A DNA stretch of 64,000 nucleotides from Owenia fusiformis (Eukaryota > Annelida > Polychaeta > Sabellida > Oweniidae). The DNA is taken from NCBI GenBank assembly GCA_903813345.2, contig CAIIXF020000012.1, positions 35,880,528 through 35,944,527 on the forward strand, given 5' to 3'. The notes below the pieces were generated by a model. That model did no database searches and was not told the origin of the DNA. It saw only the letters and a program-made list of their open reading frames with translations. The position numbers and the translations under genes are program-made. Shown here one piece after another: positions 26,401-38,400 of this stretch. The first letter of the stretch is position 1. The number at the start of each line of letters is the position of its first letter.

Positions 26401-29400
26401 CTCAATTTATTCATATTCCAACTCTTGAGTAAAAAATCCGTCTGCTCATGCTTATTCCACTCATTTCTCTCTAAAATTTGATTAAACAATCTGATTTTTT
26501 CGCATTTTTACACAGTTTAAAGTCTTAACTACATGCCTATCTACTTTATTTCTCATTGATTTTAGTTGATTCATGTCTATTTTCCGTTTAGAAACATGAC
26601 CATCTGGGATGGTTACATCAAAATGTTTCAATTAAGGCAATTTATCATTTGAGTGATAAATCTGATATGTTCTTCAAGATTGTTTACACTGGTAAGATCA
26701 ATGAGGGCTTTCCATCAATAATCATGCACTTTTTTTAGTCTCAAGTAAACCCCTGTTGTAAAACCTCTGTTTTGCTGTCACATCCTCAGAGGTTTCACTA
26801 AAATTTGTCACAAAAGGCTAAATAAATGAAAACAACAGGCAAAATTAATGGAAATCATAAATTTAACATGGAAAAGTCCCTAAAAACAAGAGGTGATTTT
26901 GTGAAAACAACTGGTGAAAATCACCTGTTGCCTGCTGCTAGTGAAACCCCTCCTTGTTTTACACCCCCTTTGTCCTTCGATCATACTGTGGGAGAGATAA
27001 TGGGGTTGGAAGAGACTTTAATCAATGATGACTCTACATCATTATACCTACAAAAAAGCATCTTTCTGACATGCTAGTCAAATCCCCTGTGAAGCTTATG
27101 TTAATTGAATATTATATATACTTTATACAACTTGAAATCCTAGAATTTGGTGAAACTGTTTTCAAAATACCTCAAAATAAAATGTTTTTTAAATTAAATA
27201 CAAAACAAAAATCATTTAATCATTAGACATTCCAATGTAACCAGTTATATTAAACCCATATTTAAATCATTTAATCATTAGACATTCCAATGTAAACAGT
27301 TATATTAAACCCATTTTTAAATCATTTAATCATTAGACATTCCAATGTAAACAGTTATATTAAACCCATTTTTAAATCATTTAATCATTAGACATTCCAA
27401 TGTAAACAGTTATATTAAACCCATTTTTAAATCATTTAATCATTAGACATTCCAATGTAACCAGTTATATTAAACCCATTTTTAAATCATTTAATCATTA
27501 GACATTCCAATGTAAACAGTTATATTAAACCCATTTTTGAATCATTTAATTATTAGACATTCCAATGTAACCAGTTATATTAAACCCATTTTTAAATCAT
27601 TTAATCATTAGACATTCCAATGTAACCAGTTATATTAAAATCATTTTTAAATCATTTTATCATTAGACATTCCAATGTAACCAGTTATATTAAACCCATT
27701 TTTAAATCATTTAATCATTAGACATTCCAATGTAAACATTTATATTAAACCCATTTTTAAATCATTTTCAACGATTGATAAAGGACAGCAGATGTGCTAG
27801 AAATTATGAAATTATTTTTGTTTTTCACACCTGTGGATCTTGCTAGACCTCATGTGTTATCGTGACTTGTCAGTGTTTTATGACGCAAATCCCTACTGAA
27901 AGATCACTGTGGTCCAATACAAATGCCACACAGTTGTTTCCCCAGAATTAAAGTAAATTGGTGTTGCACCCACTTTAGGTTAAAAAACTCGCACCAACTT
28001 GATAATCCATTGCACCCTCTTGAATCTATTGGCAACTCCTTGAAAAGAGTTGAATCAGAAAATAGGCATATTTTGACCAATTTTGGTTTGGATTATGGAA
28101 ATGAGAATTTTGTAATCACTTGAAAAGAATCAAGAACACAGAATGCCTGCCATACTTTCTGCCATGGGCTGTTGTTGCCATTTACGTCATTTACATCACG
28201 TGCGATCTCTATTCACACTTTTCTGTGTTTGCGTACATGATTATAGCCTTTCTGACATGCTAGTCAAATCCCCTGTGAAGCTTATGTTAATTGAATATTA
28301 TATATACTTTATACAACTTGAAATCCTAGAATTTGGTGAAACTGTTTTCAAAATACCTCAAAATAAAATGTTTTTTAAATTAAATACAAAACAAAAATCA
28401 TTTAATCATTAGACATTCCAATGTAACCAGTTATATTAAACCCATATTTAAATCATTTAATCATTAGACATTCCAATGTAAACAGTTATATTAAACCCAT
28501 TTTTAAATCATTTAATCATTAGACATTCCAATGTAAACAGTTATATTAAACCCATTTTTAAATCATTTAATCATTAGACATTCCAATGTAAACAGTTATA
28601 TTAAACCCATTTTTAAATCATTTAATCATTAGACATTCCAATGTAACCAGTTATATTAAACCCATTTTTAAATCATTTAATCATTAGACATTCCAATGTA
28701 AACAGTTATATTAAACCCATTTTTGAATCATTTAATTATTAGACATTCCAATGTAACCAGTTATATTAAACCCATTTTTAAATCATTTAATCATTAGACA
28801 TTCCAATGTAACCAGTTATATTAAAATCATTTTTAAATCATTTTATCATTAGACATTCCAATGTAACCAGTTATATTAAACCCATTTTTAAATCATTTAA
28901 TCATTAGACATTCCAATGTAAACATTTATATTAAACCCATTTTTAAATCATTTTCAACGATTGATAAAGGACAGCAGATGTGCTAGAAATTATGAAATTA
29001 TTTTTGTTTTTCACACCTGTGGATCTTGCTAGACCTCATGTGTTATCGTGACTTGTCAGTGTTTTATGACGCAAATCCCTACTGAAAGATCACTGTGGTC
29101 CAATACAAATGCCACACAGTTGTTTCCCCAGAATTAAAGTAAATTGGTGTTGCACCCACTTTAGGTTAAAAAACTCGCACCAACTTGATAATCCATTGCA
29201 CCCTCTTGAATCTATTGGCAACTCCTTGAAAAGAGTTGAATCAGAAAATAGGCATATTTTGACCAATTTTGGTTTGGATTATGGAAATGAGAATTTTGTA
29301 ATCACTTGAAAAGAATCAAGAACACAGAATGCCTGCCATACTTTCTGCCATGGGCTGTTGTTGCCATTTACGTCATTTACATCACGTGCGATCTCTATTC

Positions 29401-32400
29401 ACACTTTTCTGTGTTTGCGTACATGATTATAGCCTTTCTGACATGCTAGTCAAATCCCCTGTGAAGCTTATGTTAATTGAATATTATATATACTTTATAC
29501 AACTTGAAATCCTAGAATTTGGTGAAACTGTTTTCAAAATACCTCAAAATAAAATGTTTTTTAAATTAAATACAAAACAAAAATCATTTAATCATTAGAC
29601 ATTCCAATGTAACCAGTTATATTAAACCCATATTTAAATCATTTAATCATTAGACATTCCAATGTAAACAGTTATATTAAACCCATTTTTAAATCATTTA
29701 ATCATTAGACATTCCAATGTAAACAGTTATATTAAACCCATTTTTAAATCATTTAATCATTAGACATTCCAATGTAAACAGTTATATTAAACCCATTTTT
29801 AAATCATTTAATCATTAGACATTCCAATGTAACCAGTTATATTAAACCCATTTTTAAATCATTTAATCATTAGACATTCCAATGTAAACAGTTATATTAA
29901 ACCCATTTTTGAATCATTTAATTATTAGACATTCCAATGTAACCAGTTATATTAAACCCATTTTTAAATCATTTAATCATTAGACATTCCAATGTAACCA
30001 GTTATATTAAAATCATTTTTAAATCATTTTATCATTAGACATTCCAATGTAACCAGTTATATTAAACCCATTTTTAAATCATTTAATCATTAGACATTCC
30101 AATGTAAACATTTATATTAAACCCATTTTTAAATCATTTTCAACGATTGATAAAGGACAGCAGATGTGCTAGAAATTATGAAATTATTTTTGTTTTTCAC
30201 ACCTGTGGATCTTGCTAGACCTCATGTGTTATCGTGACTTGTCAGTGTTTTATGACGCAAATCCCTACTGAAAGATCACTGTGGTCCAATACAAATGCCA
30301 CACAGTTGTTTCCCCAGAATTAAAGTAAATTGGTGTTGCACCCACTTTAGGTTAAAAAACTCGCACCAACTTGATAATCCATTGCACCCTCTTGAATCTA
30401 TTGGCAACTCCTTGAAAAGAGTTGAATCAGAAAATAGGCATATTTTGACCAATTTTGGTTTGGATTATGGAAATGAGAATTTTGTAATCACTTGAAAAGA
30501 ATCAAGAACACAGAATGCCTGCCATACTTTCTGCCATGGGCTGTTGTTGCCATTTACGTCATTTACATCACGTGCGATCTCTATTCACACTTTTCTGTGT
30601 TTGCGTACATGATTATAGCCTATATGACAACCCCATTTTAGGAGTAGATTGCATAACTTTAAAAGAGATCTTCATCTACATTCTTTGAATCAGAAATGGT
30701 GTAGCCTTACCCCATTAACATACAGCCAGGGTGTGTAACCTTCATTCAGTTAAACATTATGCAATTAAATTTTTTACAATATGAAAAATGTTGAATTTTC
30801 TACAATGAAAAATCTTGAACTTTTTACTATGAAAAATATTCAATTTTTTACAATACAAAATGTTGAACTTTCTACAATGAAAAATGTTGAATTTTCAACA
30901 ATGAAAAATGTTGAATCTAATCTCAGAGATCTAATCTATTATTCGAACAATTGAAGTAGAAAAATCGCAGTTCATATAATCAGTGTTGTCATGCAAGACA
31001 AATAGCACGCAATTTTAACCTCTAAAAATAATACTGATTGCCTTAACGCTTCTTTTTAATTTCCTGACTTCAGAACAAGACATATTAACAAGATCGTATA
31101 CGATATATGAGGTACTGGGAGTATTATTTGGTAAAGAATGAAATTTGTATAATATGTGTACATTTGCACTATATTTGTACATTTGTATAATATTTGTACA
31201 TTTGTATTATATTTGTTTGTTTGCATAATAATGATACATTTGCATGATAATTGTACATATACATTCGTGTGATATATGCAAAATAATTGTACATGTGTAT
31301 AATATTTGTACATTTGCACAATATTTGTTTATTTATAATAATCGTTCATTTGTATTTACTGTACATTCGCATGATATTTGTACATTTGTATCATAATTAT
31401 ACATCTGTATAATATTTATACATTTGTATATTTCCAGTGCCGTTGACCTTGGAACTGACATGCTTGAATTGGACTGTCACATCACTGCTGATAACCAAGT
31501 TGTGGTGTCTCATGACAATAATCTCAAACGAGGGACGGGACAAGATGCGTTAATCTCCGATACCTTATATGAGGTAATAAACCTAAAACATGAATTCCAA
31601 TGTTGGCTCATTTATTGTCCTCAAAAAAGTGAAGTATGGTAAAACCTGAATATAATGAACACCTATGAAACCACAAAAAGTGTTCACTGTAGGTAGGTGT
31701 TCACTACAGAGAGGGGATGTTATTCAGGAGTCAATGTAGAATATGTCTTGAAATAGTGTTCACTAAACACAGGTGTTCATTAGAGAATGGTGTTCTTTAA
31801 GACCCCAAGTGAAAAAAGTCAATGGGAAAATATTGACAATAAATAGGTAATACTCTATTAATTCTTAGCTAACAAATACCTAAAAAATTTATCATGCAAA
31901 TTAGAGAGAATTACGTTAATAAATAGGTGTTAATAATAAGGTATTTGTTACCAGGTAATACTCTATTAATTCTTAGCTAACAAATACCTAAAAAATTTAT
32001 CATGCAAATTAGAGAGAATTACGTTAATAAATAGGTGTTAATAATAAGGTATTTGTTACCAGGTAATACTCTATTAATTCTTAGCTAACAAATACCTAAA
32101 AAATTTATCATGCAAATTTAAAGAGAGAATTACGTTAATAAATAGGTGTTAACAATAAGGTATTTGTTACCATTCAACGCTCATGTAGAATATTGACTGA
32201 TTATAAAATGAAAATTACATTGTAACAACAAGGTAGTGTTAGATGAGAATTATCAGAGTATTACCTATTAATTAGCTATTTAAAACCTATTTGTTGCATT
32301 TCTCTTACCCAAGATGTATTATGGTCTACTATACAAACCAAAAACATCAAATAATATGTAAAATTAGGTGGGTAGGGAAGTAAATGCGTGACGTACATGT

Positions 32401-35400
32401 ATATGTAATTTTCATGAATATTCAAATCTGGCCATGCAAAGCCTATTAATTAAGTCATGGCGAAGTCCAAAGTTTTTTCAAAATTCTCTTGCAAAAACTA
32501 CAGATTTTGTCAAAAATCTCCCACAAAAGTACCACCTTTTGCAAGATTTACCGCAAAAACTATTGCTTTTATTAAAAAAAACTGGAGATAATCCGCTTTT
32601 TTTAAAAAAGTACCCTTTAATTCAAATCTACCGTAAAAACTCCAGTTGTTTCAAAATTTACCTCAAAAACTCCCAATTTTTAAAAATCTACGGCGAAAAC
32701 TACCAATTTTTATAAAAACTTCCCGTAAAATTACCAGATTTTGGAAAAATCTCCCGTAAAAATTACCACAATTTTTGGAAATCTCACGCAAATTGTTAAT
32801 CATTTTAGTTTGGCCCTCTGTAAGATGATATAAGCAATTATTATGGGACATCACTGGTAATTTAACCCATTCAGAATTGTCCTGAAGGCCAGAAGGCTCA
32901 CAGTTATTGAAGGACCCTCTAGGCCTCCAGCATGCAGTATTTATCTTCATATAATCTTTATAAAATACCTTATACATGTATTTTTACTGCATGGTACAAT
33001 TGGTCATACACAACACATTTATGCTTGACCACTTTGACTGTATGAATAGAATTAAAATTTGGCCTTGATAAATTCACAAAGAAAAGAAGATTTGCCCATT
33101 TAAACTGGAATAACACAGCAATACTTACATTTTACCTCTCACAAAATAGACATGCAGACTGCTCAAGTATGTCAGTAACTTCTGAATCTATATTCGATTG
33201 GTCATTTTCATACTATTGTTATAAAATCATAAAATTACCCAAATCTCTTACAGTTGAACATTCTTTGTCAGCCATTTTTCTTTTGGTTTAAAAAGAGCGG
33301 GAAAGTTAATATTTTGCTAATACTCACTGCCACATTTCTTATAAGTCCAATCTTAAAGGAATATTCCTTGCCAGACCCTTTCTCTCTTGATATGGTAGCT
33401 ATAATCATATATATAGTTTCCATATTTAGCAAAACATGGGAAAATGTTTTAATATGGTCAATATTGATCATTTAAAAATCTAGTGCTTATTTCCAGTGAG
33501 CTGCCATCTTTAAAGATTTCTTGCAGGAAGTGATGTCATCAACTCTCAACTTCTATAACCTTGCCCATAACAGTATAGGAAAGTAGCACAAAATCACTTC
33601 TTGACAAGTGATCATTACTTTCTGTGCAAAAATATTTTCAGGGCTTGTCAACTTAGAATAAAAGAAGGGATTTTCAGAAGGATTAAATAAGATACAAAGT
33701 TGAAAAAGAATATTTAGCTGGTTTTGTAATTCTTAATAGCTCCTCACCTAATGCTATATGCAAAGTTGAGAGTCGATGACATCACTGCCTGTGTGAAATT
33801 TTAAAAGATGGCAGCTTACTGGAATTGAGCATCACATTTCTAAGTGATCAAATTTGACCATATCAAAACATTTTTGCGTGTTTTGCTAAACATGGCAAGC
33901 ATATATATGGTTATAGCTACCATATGAGGAGAGAGATGGTTTGGCAAGGAATATTCCTTTAACAATTAGCTAATTTTTATCACCTAGGGTAGCAAGGATG
34001 ACAAAAGTTACCCAATTATTCAAAGAGCATTATAACATAGTTGTTAGAATAACAAATAGGTGTAATAAATAGCTATTTATTGGCATTCAACTTTCATTGA
34101 TTTAATGCTCATTTAACAAATAGGTTAACTTTTATCAAAATGCATAATTATTAGACCAAAGTTAACAAATTATTACATGAGAATTGCCATTTCTTTTTAC
34201 TTGGGACAGGTTTAACTACTTCAAGTTGGGACATAGAGAAAGACCTCTGCGCCAGAAGGAGTTTTCAAATGGTTACCATTTTTCATAATAAATGTAATCA
34301 TTGATATAACTAAATACTAATTGCAGATATGGTTCAAATTTTACTGATGCCCTATGGATAGTTTTTTTTATTTTATTTTATTGAGTTTGGCTGTTTAATT
34401 TAAATTGGCTAAAACCTGAATATCTGTTTATCCACGTTGGCTATGTCTAAGAATTAAACTATTTAGATCTTTAAATATTTAGATACATAAGATCATTGTT
34501 TGGAATATTTGGGGTTATATGTCACCACCACATGGTAGGTGTTCAGCTTGGTGTTTGGCATTTGACATCTGTACCAAATGGCAGGTGGTGACATTTTGCA
34601 TGTTAATGCTTTGTTTTCCTTATTCCATTCTCGAGCAGAGAAAATGTGGCCCATCGAATCAGCAAAAAATTTTTGGGAATCTATGTGTAATTTTAATGTT
34701 TGTCCGTGATTATTTTTCAGGATTTGCCTCTTTTAAAAGAATCTTTGAAGCTGGACTTCTATCAAAGTAAGTTTTGCTTAATGTTGTTGCCTCATACTGG
34801 CTTTCAATATAAACATCTCGTAAAGGGCAATCATTGGGCACAAATGTGTCTAAAAGGATCAAAAAATGTTCCAGTAGGTCAATGTGATAGAAGGAATACA
34901 TGCGGGTCCAACTTCAGTGCTGTTTAGTTGTTGTTAAAAGTGATAATGGTTGTGAGCGCAAACAGGCATCACAATGATTTTGTCATCAAAATTCCAGGAA
35001 AACTGTTTTTCCATTCAATGTGAAATTTTTACAGATGCGAAGCATGGGTGGGGACATCTGATTGAATTTTGGGCAAGCTGTGTAATGATTCTGTCCATGT
35101 CTAAAATACAATGCATATAAATATTATGGCATGAATAATGCTTTTTTATAGCAATCAAATAGTTATCCTTATAACAGGTAAATAAATAATAAATGATAAT
35201 TCATTATAAGAAGTTAATAAAAAAATCTGGAGTACAAATGGAGTAACTACTCTCGATTCCTTCAATACAAAGATTCAATTAACCAGTGAGAAAAATATCA
35301 AGGACACCATGTTTTAAAATTGAAAATATGATGAAAAAGAGAGGAATCTTTGAGAAATAAAGTAAACAGGCATGGAGTCTGTACTCTAAATTGTTTAGAA

Positions 35401-38400
35401 ATGCCAGAAAATTATCGAGTTCATTTAAATTTTAGAAAGAAATTGTGTGAAAAAGGCATGATTGTCAAAGTATTTCTCTTGGGAAAAGGCAATATTGGGA
35501 AATTAATAGGATTGAATAAAGGATAGATTATAGACTTGTTGATAGCCATGTGACCTTTGATGTACCCTATTATGTTTGCTATCTTATGAGCGACTAGATA
35601 TTAAAATTGCCAATATCAAAGAATTGTTTTATTGTATATTCCAGAATTTTATTGTATGTTCAATTCATTTATTTTATATTCCTCTATTTTATTGTATATT
35701 CCATTATTTTATTATTTCAATTCTTTTTTTCTATATTCCATCATTTTTTATTTCACATTCCACAATTTTATTGTAAGTTCAATTAATTTATTGTATATTC
35801 TTCCATTTTATCCTATAATCCAATATTTTATTGTACATGTATATTCCAGCACACTGTACCTCTGGATGTAAAGATAGACAGATTCCTCTACTTGAAGATG
35901 TCTTCAAACAATTCCCCAACTTGCCTATAAATGTAGATATAAAAATAGACAATGATGAACTAATAAACAGGGTAAATTAAACTTTATTTTTTGCAAAGCA
36001 CTTTTTCCAGTTGCCATGACTAAATACTCAGTTTTGATTGGTCAAGGAGTGATCAACAGTTTTCATTATCAACATCTGTAGTGGTATATAATTGTATTAT
36101 GTTACTCATCAACACTACCATTTTAAAGTTTTCAATTTTTGCATCTTTAATATATAGCTTCATCTTAAAATAAGAAATAAATCAGTTATCTAATCTTACC
36201 CAATCAGATTTGGTTAATCAAAATCCAAAATCCAATCAGAATAAAGGTAACAATATTAATTTTCATACCTTCGTATTTCATATTGTTTCATACTTTCATA
36301 TTTCATATTATTTCATATTGATACTATCATAAAGGCCCCGAACAGCTACATTTTCCGGCCATTGTAATCTTTATAGCTTTAAAAATTGTAAATTAAAATA
36401 GTTGTCTAACTTAGTCAGAGTGTGGAAATTATTGCTTCAAACCTGTCCTCCTCAGGGTATTTGTTCTCTATTTCCAGGTATCTGAACTTGTAGTGAAGTA
36501 CAATCGTTCTCACCTCACAGTTTGGGGAAACAAAAGTATTCAAGTCACAAATAAATGTTACAGTAAGGTATGTAAAAGATGTCCAAGATGCTCTTCTTTG
36601 CCTTTACAAATGTTCATATTTTTCAGAACCCAGATATAGGAATCCTCTGCAGTGCATCAGAGTGTATACGCATTGTGTTGCTCTTCTTTGCCTTTACAAA
36701 TGTTCATATTTTTCAGAACCCAGATATAGGAATCCTGTGCAGTGCGTCAGAGTGTATACGCATTGTGTTGCTCTTCTTTGCCTTTACAAATGTTCATATT
36801 TTTCAGAACCCAGATATAGGAATCCTCTGCAGTGCGTCAGAGTGTATACGCATTGTGTTGCTCTTCTTTGCCTTTACAAATGTTCATATTTTTCAGAACC
36901 CAGATATAGGAATCCTGTGCAGTGCGTCAGAGTGTATACGCATTGTGTTGCTCTTCTTTGCCTTTACAAATGTTCATATATTCCAGAACCCAGATATAGG
37001 AATCCTGTGCAGTGCGTCAGAGTGTATACGCATTGTGTTGCTCTTCTTTGCCTTTACAAATGTTCATATTTTCCAGAACCCAGATATAGGAATCCTCTGC
37101 AGTGCGTCAGAGTGCATACGCATTGTGTTGCTCTTCTTCGCCTTTACAAATGTTTATATTTTTCAGAACCCAGATATAGGAATCCTCTGCAGTGCGTCTG
37201 AGTGCATACGCATTGTGTTGCTCTTCTACACAGGTCTACTGCCTTTTATACCTCTCAGGGGACAATACTATGAGATGATAATGCCAAGTATTATCTTAGA
37301 GTAAGTTGATTTTTAGTTGTTGTTTCTTTTAGTTTCTATGGTTTGTAGGTAATGGTAATTAGATAAAAAAAACTAATATCTTCCACTCAGCTCGCATCAG
37401 TCCTGTCCTGATGCAGGGAAGACCAAGCGTTAGAAGATGAAATTCTAAAAGAAACAACTTTTCAACTTAGCCTAATATGCGATCTATGTTTTAGATTGGA
37501 AAGGATTTTGTATTTTAAAATTGTCAAATACATTTTGATAGGATAAGTAAGGTTACAATAAAGAAAAGTCAGTTATTATGTTTTGACGTCTGTAAAAAAT
37601 GTTCTGACGGTGTTAGACATCTGTAAAAAAATGGCAAACAATGAAAAGTCATGAAAAGTCAAATTGACATCACAAATTATGATGAGCCTCTCATGAAAAG
37701 CTTACTGAGTGTGGGGGTGTTCCATCTTATATATTGCACCCCTATCATGTTTTAAAATCAGACTGCATTTTTCATTTTCACCCTTTTTGACATTTATCAG
37801 ATTAAAAATGTAATATTTTGTTTTTTAGTTTGGTGAATTCATTAAACATTAAACCGATTTCACACATCTTAAAATATAATTTGTGTAAATTAGATCAAAA
37901 AATCTGTGAAGGATATATAAGTTGCTCTGGGTCCCTCAAAGGGCTTTTATATGTGTCGAAAACATCCACCATTCTGGGTATTCAAAAGATAAAATGACCT
38001 CAATGTAACAATAGACTATGTTTGAGGTTTTTTAAGTATTAAATATCTAAAATGTCATGAAAACAGTATCCGGTTGATTCCCCATATTTGAAAATCATGA
38101 GCATTGAAATATTTTTTTTTGTATTGAACAGATAAAACTTTATATCATGAAATAATTTGAAATTGTATATTTATCAAACTCAAATAGTTGAGATGAATTT
38201 GATCCACTACATCTATGTATTATTCAAGGTAAGAGGAGCACCTCCTAATCCCACCTTGTCATTTTACCCAAATTAGCCACCTGCTGGTGAAACTTGTAAC
38301 AACGGGCTTGTAACTACTGTACCTACTAGCGCCTTGGTATAATCACCAATCTTGTCTTTTCCAGTAAAACCCACGCCCCAACATTGACGTCTAAAGGAGT

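Larger units (their letters stand above)
27062..30619 (+). repeat. 1,186-bp segment in three tandem copies
   Basis: Copies start at 27,062, 28,248 and 29,434. Boundaries are seen where TTTCTGACATGC recurs at exactly 1,186-bp spacing and where copy 3 breaks off after GATTATAGCC near 30,619. The copies look identical by eye, including the private variants in their internal 55-bp arrays, so the event is recent, or the assembly has repeated one segment. The small open frames inside each copy (for example at 27,923, 29,109 and 30,295) are identical and have no sign of being genes. Confidence 0.95.

Noticed and set aside
27211-30142. Evenly spaced repeats resembling a CRISPR array
   Set aside because: Units are contiguous 55-bp satellites without unique spacers, in an intron of an animal gene.
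27923-30495. Identical small open frames repeated every 1,186 bp as a gene family
   Set aside because: They are copies of one block with no splice context, domain or codon signal; their identity reflects the recent triplication.
32434-32977. Lys/Leu-rich open frames on both strands
   Set aside because: They translate the degenerate repeat at 32,455-32,800.
35576-35871. Phe/Ile/Tyr-rich open frames
   Set aside because: They translate the TTTTATTGTATATTCCA minisatellite upstream of GDPD exon 5.
36662-37201. Second-frame 179-codon open frame with CLYKCSYF repeats
   Set aside because: A shadow of the 90-bp unit in another frame; the GDPD exon frame is the one matching the enzyme.
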